DNA of 64,000 nucleotides from Chionis minor (lineage: Eukaryota; Chordata; Aves; Charadriiformes; Chionididae), in NCBI GenBank assembly GCA_013398295.1, contig VZSF01011299.1:1-64000 (forward strand), read 5' to 3'. Below are positions 28,028 to 38,744 of the stretch, in pieces. Every line of letters begins with the position of its first letter. The stretch's first letter is position 1. The position numbers and the translations under genes are program-made. The notes under the pieces are model-generated. The model was given only the letters and a program-made list of their open reading frames with translations, was not told the origin of the DNA and searched no databases.

Positions 28028-28044
28028 TTTTTTTTTTTTTTTTT
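28028..28044. repeat. T17 homopolymer
   Basis: An uninterrupted run of 17 T with no identifiable parent element. Confidence 0.9.
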
Positions 28045-29264
28045 GCTTAACTAGTGAAATACATTTGCTCTAATAAGTTCGCAATGTAAACACCCATGCA
28101 GGGTATTTTTTCATCTATAAGGGCTTGACAAGAGCATATAAAAGTAGATATACCTACTCATTTTGTCCTTTTACTGATAGAATTTGATGTTTCTATCCTT
28201 AACTAGAAATGTCTTGCCTGCTCATGTTTATGCAAAACAGATTTTTTGGAAGAGAAGAAAAAAAAGAGGTACTGTAACATCAGAAGGAAACATCAAAGGA
28301 CTAGTGGCAACATCTTAAGGCTTTTATCAAAGTAGTGAGGGAATGCATTAAAGCAACAATATATGTAGCTTACCAATGATAGGACTATCAAATTCAACAG
28401 TATGTCTGACAAACATAGAGGACACATTTTACATGCATTCTTTGTTTTAAAAGAGAGACTTGAACAGTGGTTTTGCTTTCAAAACTATGAGAGAAATATT
28501 AAAAAAAAAAAAATTAGACTTGGGTCTTTAGGTTGTGTCAATCAATGCAACTGCAGTGGAGTCAAAGGCAGCCAAGCCCACTTACACCTGATGACGAGTT
28601 ACACTTTTATATTTTCTAAAGTCAGTGTCTGCAACACAAAAAAAATATCTATTTCGGGCTTTTTATTTCTCTCCACTTTTGTAGCTATGTGAGAGCAGAG
28701 GAAGAGATCTGGGATCTGGCTTAATGAATACAAAATGTAGATAGTTCTAATAGCTCAAAACAACTCTGTTATGAAATGGTGGAGCATGTCCACAAAATAT
28801 CTTTCCATCAACCCCGCTTCCCAAATGTAGTTCAAGAATCTCTAAGGTGGCTTCACTTATTAGGAAAATGTTATTAGTTGTTTCCTATTTATCCCTAAAA
28901 CTTGCATTTAAGAAGTTTTTTTTATACAAGTAGCAGAACCACCACCATACAAAATACGCCAGAACTGAATGAATTATACACAGTCTCACCTCGACCCCAA
29001 CCCCTGTGTGGAGCACAGCTGCCTGTTCTGTTCAAATTTATGGCTTTTGCAGCCTGCTGTAGCAAAAAATAACAGTTTATTAATCTACCCCAGGAAGACA
29101 TGGCTCCTCTCCCAGTCCCCGCAGCAGTAGTTGGCCACGAGTCCCAGCTAACCCCAGACCCAGACACAATGACTTGTAGTCCTAGCAAGTCAATCGGCTG
29201 CTCTTAATATTTCATTAATGCTCACAGCCATTAATATGCAAAAAAGGCTTCATATGTTGGGAGA

Positions 29265-29360
29265 TAATACCCATTCATCAGTTTTACAGCTAAAATAACT
29301 GGGAGTTCATATAAAGCTAGTTCGGATAGAGCTGGAATTAAAGCCTAGTTCTGTTACACA
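29265..29360 (-). mobile_element. Probable MIR-type SINE relic, antisense
   Basis: CAGTTTTACAGCTAAAATAACTG followed by AGAGCTGGAATTAAAGCCTAG matches the order of the antisense MIR core (bottom-of-count segment, then the box-B side). It is strongly diverged and shorter than a full element. Confidence 0.5.
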
Positions 29361-29381
29361 TGTGTGCGTGTGTGTGTATAT
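29361..29381. repeat. Short TG/CA microsatellite
   Basis: An imperfect run of alternating T and G (TGTGTGCGTGTGTGTGTATA) directly after the MIR-like relic. Confidence 0.8.
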
Positions 29382-30365
29382 AGAGATTTATTTTTTTTAA
29401 AGCCTAGTCTCAGCCACAGTGTCATACTGAGAATTTAGAAGTAAAACTGCCCCTCATAGTAGCAAGACAACGTACAGAGAAGTGTGGGAACAACTAATCT
29501 CCATAATAAGAGATATGGCCATTTAGTTCAAGGGAAGAGCACATGCAAAAAAAGTTCTGGGTCTAGGTCTTTCAAATTATTCCTGCTGGATCATTATTAC
29601 AGCAGTTACGTTTTCTGGAACCATTGAAACCTGGTCAAGAAGGACAAGGAAAAGATAACAACGTTCAGCGTCACTATACTCCCTCTGCATGTCTGCTTCA
29701 CCCTGCAGTGATGTGGAGTCAGTGTGTTGCTCTGTGTAGGGTGATGTAGGGATGCTAAGCAGCTGCTTTTTATCGATTTGCAGCTCTTAAAACATGTTCT
29801 GTGGATCCGCAGGCTGTAAGTTCACAGGCAGCTGCTAATCCATGTGGAGATGAAAAGGAATAGATAAGAATTAGCATGGGGACTTAGAAATAATGGACAG
29901 AATCACAAACTTCAACTGCTGGAGCTTTATTGCAAAACACAGAATTTAGAAAAAAATCTGATTATTCATCTTTACTGTGTCATTTTTATTTGGTTTTGAA
30001 TACAGACGCTCCCTTTTTCAATATAGAATGTGATAGAGCTAGTGCGCATTTGAGGCGGGCAGCAATGCCTGAATGGCCAGAGACCAGAAGACTCTCTTGG
30101 GGCAGGAGGCCAAAATTCAGAAAGTAGTTATTATTCTTGAAAGCATAATTCTGAAGCTCATGAGAAAACCAGGACATTTGCTTCTATGCATCAGGTCCCC
30201 AGACTGATTAATGCTCACTACAGCAGAGATTTATGGATCTTTCTTTCTAATAGCTCTTCCGTGAGCCTAATACAGGATGATTTTTTGCACATCCTAACTC
30301 TCTCATCACAAGCTCTCCACCCATTTATACTGCTTTAAAATGTCAGCAGGTCAAAGCTGTCCATT

Positions 30366-30410
30366 ATACCTTATTATTATTTATTAATTGCATTATAGCA
30401 GCACAGAGAA
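30366..30410. mobile_element. Possible amniote relic repeat (MIR/L3-like 3' part)
   Basis: TTATTATTATTTATTAATTG followed by CATTATAGCAGCACAGAGA resembles a widespread ancient amniote repeat segment (ATT-rich stretch, then ATTACAGTAGCACCTAGAGG in better-preserved copies). The match is short and uncertain. Confidence 0.3.
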
Positions 30411-31805
30411 GTGGTGGTAGAGCACAAGCAAGGAATGAAATGGGGTTCCAACCCCTTCATCAACAGTTATATCTATCTCCAGCCCAGCACCTGCAGCCTG
30501 CTCGATCCATGCAGCTGCACTGCCTGCACACTTAGTAGCCGTGTTGCTCCTGACAGCCTGTGATATACCAGAAACCCCTCATGCTATACATTTCGCAAAC
30601 TCAGAACAAAATTCCCAGCTCTGCCCCACGTTGCAGGTTGCTCAGGAGGCACAATCAACCAATAGTTATAACCACCAGTTTTACAATGTGGCAGATTTCC
30701 TGCTTTTTGAACATGACTGGAAATTTTTGAGCTCCCGGAGTGCAACTCTGATATTGAAATAAACTCTGAAAGTCTTGTTTCTGTAATACTGGTAAAAATC
30801 CACTATATAAAAACCTCTTTGTTAAAATTGAGGAAGCCAAAAGGGCTGCAAAACTTGACAAACACCCGTTTCTGTCTATCTATTGGAGAGCTTGATTAGG
30901 ATCTCACAGATTTATGAAAGAAGTAATAATAAATACAGCTCTGAACTAACAAGAAAGAGGTCATGAACGAGAGATGGGGAATATGCATTCCTTGCCTATT
31001 AATTGCCTTGCTATGTGGTCTTCCGTGCTTGTGGGAAGTCATGTTTTAGAAACATTCACGCAGATATCCAGCAGAGAGTATGATATTCTTTTCAGCAGGC
31101 TTACATCCATACACCTGCAACAGCTAATGAAATAATGTCAACTTTTTATGAATATTCAGAGTGCTTTTGTTAATAAAAAAAGAAGGCATTATAATAGCCA
31201 GCCATTATGTAGGCTGGCACCAACTGTTCAACTTTTCTAACAGAAAAAAATAATTGTGTGTGAATTGTATTGCTCATGAAAGTGAGACAGATGTAGGAAA
31301 AAGGCAGACAGACACCACAAACACTTGCATCCCACCTCAGGCTCCACCTGGAGCACCAGTTATTCAATTACCAGAGTTTACCTCTACGATCCATGCAACC
31401 TCATGCAGCATTTGCACAATACGACCACATGGCTAAGGACTACTTAATGTAGGCAGACAATTTTTCAAAACTACAGCAGGTTTGTAGACCTGCCTCTGTC
31501 AACGTAGGAATTCTGATGGAACAACAGTCAGTAAGACCGAGACCAAAAAAATAATATTGTCTATTTAGGGGTTAGTTTAGATCCAAAATGTTATGTAAAG
31601 TTTTACATTCCTGCAACAAGTACATCAATAGGGATACGGTTTCTAAATGTATCTAAGAGGTACGGTGAACATACACAGGCACAGTGACTCCTACTTAAGT
31701 GCGGCTCCTGTACTTCTAGGGAAAGCAGAGTGGCTAAGCTGCTGTGCATGAAAAGGGCTGTCTCTGGCAGTCTCACCTGCCCTTCAAAGGGTGGTTTGCA
31801 TTTCT

Positions 31806-31864
31806 AGATGAGTTTATTGGATGATATTGATATTGATATTTATTTATATAGAGATGAGTTTATT
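31806..31864. repeat. 13-bp direct repeat pair around a GATATT-rich core
   Basis: AGATGAGTTTATT occurs at 31806 and again at 31852. Between them lie GATATTGATATTGATATT repeats. This looks like slippage or a small local duplication. Confidence 0.7.
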
Positions 31865-32457
31865 AATTAATCTGAATTCAGATATATAAAGGGGTGTAGT
31901 TATGGTACAGCTGAGCAGGCAGTGCCTAACTTGAAGACATCTGCTGCTCCTTTCCCCCTCCACCCTCTCGTCCAAATGACAGCTCTGTTCCTGAGCACAG
32001 ACCCAAGGCAGACAGACATTTAGAACATTCAGAAGAGGAATTTAATTTTTTTTCTAAGTGGATCTTACGCACTTATCAGAATTCCTCCTTGTGACTGAGT
32101 GAGCTGAATTAAATTGCAATGACATAGTTATGCAATATTCTATCAAAACAAAAAAAAATCTAATAAACAATGCTCTATAAATGAAAGGGTCTATTATTAT
32201 TGGTGGGTTCATCTCTTTTTCTGACTTTTCCACAAATATTCTTCCTGGACAGGGCATCTTTTCAGATCCAGCTCTACCATGGCACTGGTAACAGATACCC
32301 CAACGGGAGATGACCAAGCTCTAGGGCAGGTCAACACAGCTGGCCTTTACACAACCACAAAAGAGAAAATCTCCTTCCCATCCTTCTGTTCAGTAAAGAA
32401 TGAGTAACTGAAATTATAACCTTAAATGACCATTTATAGACAATATATATGCAATAT

Positions 32458-32481
32458 AGAAATACATATGTATGTATTTCT
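32458..32481. repeat. Inverted repeat, 11-bp arms, 2-bp loop
   Basis: AGAAATACATA and its reverse complement TATGTATTTCT are separated by TG. It lies in AT-rich non-coding DNA with no evident role. Confidence 0.7.
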
Positions 32482-32792
32482 CTCTGTTTCTCATACATGC
32501 CTTTCTATAAATGAGTAAACACACTGAGAGCTTTTAAAGCAGAATAAAAGACTTGCAGTTTATCTCAAAACTCTCCATGCACTTGAGTTTCTCATCTCAT
32601 TACATTAATTAATCTTATTGGCTTCAACATGTATTTTTTATATTCTGAAATGAATAAGTGAGGTCTATTATGATTACTGATATTTTTAAATTAGCTTTTC
32701 CCTCAAATTGAGACACAAGTCTGCCTTCTTTGTGTGCTTCAAATTATGAACTTGGTTCCCTGCTCACTCTCATCACTTTTCTATCAGTAGGA

Positions 32793-34734
32793 CTCCGTAG
32801 ACAGCAAAAGCTCTCTCGGAGTAGGGCAGGAGGTGTCAGCCCTACAAATTAGTGCATGATCACAACTAAGAAAACTGCAAAACCCAGCTTTAATGAGCAT
32901 AAGACATATCTAAATAAACCACACCCAAATCCCTGAAGTAAGTACATAGAGCCACTAATTCCTCATGCAGTCAACATTTTGAGGTGGGCCAAGTGCTATT
33001 TAAATTCCTACCCATTGAAAACAAGACACAAAAACTTCAAGGGCTAGTTCAACAACCCTAATGAACAGACTGAACAGATCACAATGCGAATGAGATTGTC
33101 TTCTTCATCGTGGAGTTTCACAGGATGCAAGCACGCTGTTAGTCTTCAGCATGTGTTATACATGAGGCGGAACACTGGCTGACACATGGAAATAACAATC
33201 CTGACATCATTTCATCAAATCATAGAATGGTTTGGGTTGGAAGGGACCTTTAAAGGTCACCTAGTCCAACGTCCCTGCAATAAGCAGGGACATCTTCAAC
33301 TAGATCAGGTTGCTCAGAGCCCCGTCCAGCTTGACCTTGAATGTTGCCAGGGGTGGGGCATCTACCACCTCCCTGCACAACCTGTGCCAGTGTTTCACAA
33401 CCCCATTGTAAAAAATTTCTTCCTTATACCTAACGTGAATCTACCCTCTTTTAGTTTAAAGACACTACTCCTTGTCCTATCGCTGCAGGCCCTACCAAAA
33501 AGTCTGTCCCTATCTTTCTTATAAGCCCACTTTAAGTATTGAAAGGCCACAATAAAGGTTACCTGGAGCCTTGTCTTCTCCAGGCTGAAAAACCCCAACT
33601 CTCTCAGCCTGTCCTTATAGCAGAGGTACTTCACCCCCCTGATTATTTTTGTGGCTCTCCTCTGGGCCCATGTTTTTCCTGCACCGAAGACTCCAGAGCT
33701 GGACACAGCATTCCAGGTGGGGTCTCACCAGAGCGGAGTTGAGGGGCAGATTCACTTCCCTCGACCTGCTGCCCTCTCTTCTTTTGATACAGCCCAGGAA
33801 ATGATTGGCTTTCTGGGCTGTGAGTGCACATTGCTGGCTCATGTCCGGCTTTTCATCCACTTCTGAAGTTGGAGATCAACGCACTTCACACATGCGATGG
33901 AGTAAAATATTCACACTCATGTCATTTGAGAGTTATGTTTCACTTTTTCTTTAGGACATTCAGTGCAAATGAACTGCCTCTTACAACTATGGAAAATCAC
34001 CACCATGGAAAGATATATGGGCTACAAAATATCACAGACAGTAACCAGTCTCAGGGCTAATTCTGTCCCAGTTTCTAAATGTGAACTTAGAGGGAAAAGT
34101 CTGGACATAAGACAATCTTAGCTCAGGCGCTAAAGACCACGTGCAGACATGGCACACAAAGCTAGCATTAAATACATGCTTCTGCTATTCTAGATACCTG
34201 TTCATGAACTGGGTAGTAAATGTGTTTTGAATTTCTTAGTCAAAATTAAATTAATCAGCATGCTAATTCTCATAGATTCAAGTGAGTAGTAACATGAATG
34301 ATGTGATAGTATTCAATAGATCTTGTTTTGGTTCAATCCTGCCAAACCTGAAAATACACACACCTTAAAAAGACCCAGCAAAATATAACATTGACATTCA
34401 AGTCAGAAAACAAAGGCCATATGGGAGAAAAAAGCTAGGATCATTCTCTGAATGCCTTTTGTCCTGGATGCAGGGTAGCAGCTTCATGTTCTGCACACAA
34501 GTACTGTAAGGAAACGTGACAGTCAGCAGAAAGAGGAGTCAGGTGTCGATCTTTACCATGCAAAGAGAAGTGTGACTGTTTGATGCAGACTGATGAGAAT
34601 TCCTTTGACTACTACATGCAGAGACTACCTGGCTTTGTTGAGCTCTTATCCATACTCTCAATCCCGCTGTTAGCTTTTACGAGGATTGCAATAGTTCAGC
34701 AATTTATTAGTTCTTATCACATTTTATTATCTTG
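32793..34734. repeat. Copy 1 of a 1,942-bp duplicated block (left of the gap)
   Basis: This block matches 34816-36757 base for base at a constant offset of 2,023, with a single difference seen by eye (A at 33192, G at 35215) and no length change. It ends exactly where the run of N begins. It contains the CR1 fragment at 33216-33866 and otherwise non-coding sequence. Near identity plus the gap boundary point to two alleles or reads of one locus assembled side by side, rather than a true duplication. Confidence 0.95.
33216..33866 (-). mobile_element. CR1 LINE fragment, 5'-truncated (copy 1)
   Basis: The plus strand starts AATCATAGAATGGTTTGGGT, the reverse complement of the CR1 3' terminus, and continues through the UTR into the reverse transcriptase tail. 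On the minus strand, 33615-33860 encodes MSQQCALTAQK and FLGCIKRREG, and 33395-33706 encodes RATKIIRGVKYLCYKDRLRE and LFGRACSDRTR in another frame, so ORF2 is frameshifted and inactive. Sequence after 33866 no longer matches CR1, which marks the 5' truncation. Confidence 0.95.
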
Positions 34735-34815
34735 NNNNNNNNNNNNNNNNNNNNNNNNNNNNNNNNNNNNNNNNNNNNNNNNNNNNNNNNNNNNNNNNNN
34801 NNNNNNNNNNNNNNN
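34735..34815. other. Assembly gap (81 N)
   Basis: A run of N separates the two near-identical 1,942-bp blocks. The gap size may be arbitrary, because the true sequence probably passes directly from 32792 through one copy to 36758. Confidence 0.99.
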
Positions 34816-36757
34816 CTCCGTAGACAGCAAAAGCTCTCTCGGAGTAGGGCAGGAGGTGTCAGCCCTACAAATTAGTGCATGATCACAACTAAGAAAACTG
34901 CAAAACCCAGCTTTAATGAGCATAAGACATATCTAAATAAACCACACCCAAATCCCTGAAGTAAGTACATAGAGCCACTAATTCCTCATGCAGTCAACAT
35001 TTTGAGGTGGGCCAAGTGCTATTTAAATTCCTACCCATTGAAAACAAGACACAAAAACTTCAAGGGCTAGTTCAACAACCCTAATGAACAGACTGAACAG
35101 ATCACAATGCGAATGAGATTGTCTTCTTCATCGTGGAGTTTCACAGGATGCAAGCACGCTGTTAGTCTTCAGCATGTGTTATACATGAGGCGGAACACTG
35201 GCTGACACATGGAAGTAACAATCCTGACATCATTTCATCAAATCATAGAATGGTTTGGGTTGGAAGGGACCTTTAAAGGTCACCTAGTCCAACGTCCCTG
35301 CAATAAGCAGGGACATCTTCAACTAGATCAGGTTGCTCAGAGCCCCGTCCAGCTTGACCTTGAATGTTGCCAGGGGTGGGGCATCTACCACCTCCCTGCA
35401 CAACCTGTGCCAGTGTTTCACAACCCCATTGTAAAAAATTTCTTCCTTATACCTAACGTGAATCTACCCTCTTTTAGTTTAAAGACACTACTCCTTGTCC
35501 TATCGCTGCAGGCCCTACCAAAAAGTCTGTCCCTATCTTTCTTATAAGCCCACTTTAAGTATTGAAAGGCCACAATAAAGGTTACCTGGAGCCTTGTCTT
35601 CTCCAGGCTGAAAAACCCCAACTCTCTCAGCCTGTCCTTATAGCAGAGGTACTTCACCCCCCTGATTATTTTTGTGGCTCTCCTCTGGGCCCATGTTTTT
35701 CCTGCACCGAAGACTCCAGAGCTGGACACAGCATTCCAGGTGGGGTCTCACCAGAGCGGAGTTGAGGGGCAGATTCACTTCCCTCGACCTGCTGCCCTCT
35801 CTTCTTTTGATACAGCCCAGGAAATGATTGGCTTTCTGGGCTGTGAGTGCACATTGCTGGCTCATGTCCGGCTTTTCATCCACTTCTGAAGTTGGAGATC
35901 AACGCACTTCACACATGCGATGGAGTAAAATATTCACACTCATGTCATTTGAGAGTTATGTTTCACTTTTTCTTTAGGACATTCAGTGCAAATGAACTGC
36001 CTCTTACAACTATGGAAAATCACCACCATGGAAAGATATATGGGCTACAAAATATCACAGACAGTAACCAGTCTCAGGGCTAATTCTGTCCCAGTTTCTA
36101 AATGTGAACTTAGAGGGAAAAGTCTGGACATAAGACAATCTTAGCTCAGGCGCTAAAGACCACGTGCAGACATGGCACACAAAGCTAGCATTAAATACAT
36201 GCTTCTGCTATTCTAGATACCTGTTCATGAACTGGGTAGTAAATGTGTTTTGAATTTCTTAGTCAAAATTAAATTAATCAGCATGCTAATTCTCATAGAT
36301 TCAAGTGAGTAGTAACATGAATGATGTGATAGTATTCAATAGATCTTGTTTTGGTTCAATCCTGCCAAACCTGAAAATACACACACCTTAAAAAGACCCA
36401 GCAAAATATAACATTGACATTCAAGTCAGAAAACAAAGGCCATATGGGAGAAAAAAGCTAGGATCATTCTCTGAATGCCTTTTGTCCTGGATGCAGGGTA
36501 GCAGCTTCATGTTCTGCACACAAGTACTGTAAGGAAACGTGACAGTCAGCAGAAAGAGGAGTCAGGTGTCGATCTTTACCATGCAAAGAGAAGTGTGACT
36601 GTTTGATGCAGACTGATGAGAATTCCTTTGACTACTACATGCAGAGACTACCTGGCTTTGTTGAGCTCTTATCCATACTCTCAATCCCGCTGTTAGCTTT
36701 TACGAGGATTGCAATAGTTCAGCAATTTATTAGTTCTTATCACATTTTATTATCTTG
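34816..36757. repeat. Copy 2 of the 1,942-bp duplicated block (right of the gap)
   Basis: It begins at the first base after the gap and matches copy 1 throughout except for one base noted at 35215. After 36757 the sequence continues uniquely (TTTTTTGTAGGAG), while the sequence before copy 1 is also unique. This layout is typical of a haplotype or contig-end overlap left unmerged. Confidence 0.95.
35239..35889 (-). mobile_element. CR1 LINE fragment, 5'-truncated (copy 2, probably the same insertion)
   Basis: Same content, truncation point and frameshift as the fragment at 33216-33866. A shared truncation and shared internal mutations mean one insertion event seen twice. It should not be counted as a second CR1 when estimating repeat load. 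Confidence 0.95.
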
Positions 36758-37234
36758 TTTTTTGTAGGAGTAGTTGAAATATCACTTTCACTAATTGTAT
36801 TTATAATTTCTAGAGATGTTAATACAACCTGAAGAGCAGTGTGTTTGTCGTGTCTCATGCACAGAATGAGAGACCTCTGTTCCACACCCTGATTGGATCA
36901 CTCCTTTTAAAATAATTTTTGTGGAAGCCAGTAAAAGCTAACTCCTAAATGTACCCTAAGCACCATTGCAGATCTGTGTTTCAATCCTTTCTCATGAATT
37001 AAACATACATATACATTTCTGATCAGAGTTTAGTTTGGTCACTTAATCTGGAATTCCTACAATTTCTGGACAAATTGGGCTCAGTTTAGGCAGCTTAAGC
37101 TAAGATAACAATTAGAAAAAGTAGTACAACTTATCTACTTGTCTCAAACAGTGTCCATTTTCAGGTATTCAGGAAAAGGAAGGGAAACTATATGATTTCC
37201 ATGCAGACAATCCAAATAACTATGGCATTCACTG

Positions 37235-37278
37235 AGCTGAAAGTTAGTGACTGGCAACTTCCAGCTGAAAGTTAGTGA
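37235..37278. repeat. 16-bp direct repeat pair, 28-bp period
   Basis: AGCTGAAAGTTAGTGA occurs at 37235-37250 and 37263-37278, separated by 12 bp. A small local duplication. Confidence 0.8.
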
Positions 37279-38471
37279 TGGTGAAATAGGAAGTTCTGAA
37301 TAGAAACTCTCCAAAGATGTTTTACTTTAAAGTTCTATAACATTCACTTACGAATATGCCTCACTTGCACAAAGTCTGCACATCTGTCATGATGAATTCC
37401 ACAGGCATATAAAGTTATGTTCAAAAATCTTAAATAATAACATTTATATGATATTTTTAATTTCCTTGACAGTTTTCCATGCACCTCTTTGACAAAAAAG
37501 AGCAAAAAAGCAATGCTACTCCAGACTTTCAGTAGCTGCTGAATATATATTTCTTTGAAGCTATCTTATTTAATTTCATTTAATAAAGTTATTGACATTT
37601 TCCAAATATGAAACTGTGATTGTTCTCATTGTCACACACTCTTGGCACAGCTCTCTAACATACAAATGCAACATAATTTCTCCTCAGCTAACATTTACAA
37701 TAAAATCTAATTGCAATGGTATGAATTCAGAAATAGCAATGTGGAGAAAAATAATGAAGTCAATAGAATTAACATGAAAGAAGATCTTTAAAATTAGAGC
37801 CCTGTGAAAAAAAAATTGATAGAAAAATGTTTGTTCATAAAAATAGCCAACTTTAAACCATATTCAAACAAACAGGAAACAAATTTTTTCAATTATTTTC
37901 TGACATAAATAATTATGGTAATTCCAAATATTGAATCTACAAGAATTAAGTTTTATCATTATGTATGAAGTTACATTATTAAACGTAACAGGAAATCCAC
38001 AGCTTGGATCTAACCCTGTAGAAAGGGTTTTTTATCATTTAAATATGACTTGAAGGAGAGGGAGGCTCTCCTGCATGTAACTATGTTCTATTTCATCTTT
38101 AATCTAACCCTTTGAGCATTTTCCAGAATGAACGGAAGTCGTGCTCATCCAAGAAAAAGATAAATTTGATTAATTCAGTCTGGTTAAAAAGTAGGAATAT
38201 GTCAACTTATTATCATGTTTGTAACTATAAAGATAAACTAAAATTCCTGTTGGTGTTTATAATTGGTTGGACATCTTTTTTGAAGGACTTCACTACGAAG
38301 CATGAGAAGCTGCAGACCTGATCAAGTATCCGTAGGCACCAAGGTAAAACATACTCTCCCTTTACCTGTGGGAGTCACAGGCGCTTCCAGAATGATTTAC
38401 TCCTCAGGGGAGACAGCCAATATTTAGGTTCTGGCTTTTCTCAGGGAACCTTTTCAGAAAGAATAACTTAC

Positions 38472-38744
38472 TTCCCAGCTGCTGAACAGCTCATGGGTGC
38501 TCTGAGCAGCAACCCCAACATCATCCACTTTGAGAGGGAGCAGAAAACACCCAGAGGCATTCGGCACACACGAGACAGAGTCACTCCCAGCTGCCTGTGG
38601 TTCCCTAAATAGACTGGGAAACAGCTCCTCTTTTACTGTGGTACCGGCCTCACACCTATCACCACCCACCTCGAGACACCCCTCCTTGAGTGGGGTCTCA
38701 AACACCCAGATAACAGCAGTGGGAATTATGTTACCCCAAACGTC
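38472..38744 (-). other. Exon-like open block, unrecognised (candidate only)
   Basis: On the minus strand a 273-nt segment (91 codons, phase 0 at both ends) is open from an AG preceded by a moderate pyrimidine tract (TTCTCTTTCC) to a strong donor GTAAGT at 38466-38471. The product would begin DVWGNIIPTAVIWVFETPLK and end STHELFSSWE, with five Cys and no domain I recognise. It is on the same strand as TFEC and upstream of it, but does not resemble the MITF-family 5' exons. The plus strand is also open over the block (141 codons), so composition may explain part of the openness. It could be a relic repeat, a lncRNA exon or chance. Confidence 0.3.

Larger units (their letters stand above)
12186..32792. 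other. TFEC: Long non-coding stretch: TFEC 5' intron or upstream DNA
   Basis: No coding exon was recognised on either strand across about 20.6 kb. Open frames are short and resemble no family. It contains A/C-rich low complexity at 12744-12820, T runs at 14953-14966 and 28028-28044, a p53-like palindromic site at 27890-27927, MIR-like relics near 27.5, 29.3 and 30.4 kb, and a short TG run near 29361. Assignment to TFEC rests only on position 5' of the TFEC exons. Confidence 0.5.

Noticed and set aside
33186..33524. Plus-strand frames of 112 and similar codons in the 33-36 kb region
   Set aside because: They are antisense readings of the CR1 fragment, present twice because of the duplicated block.
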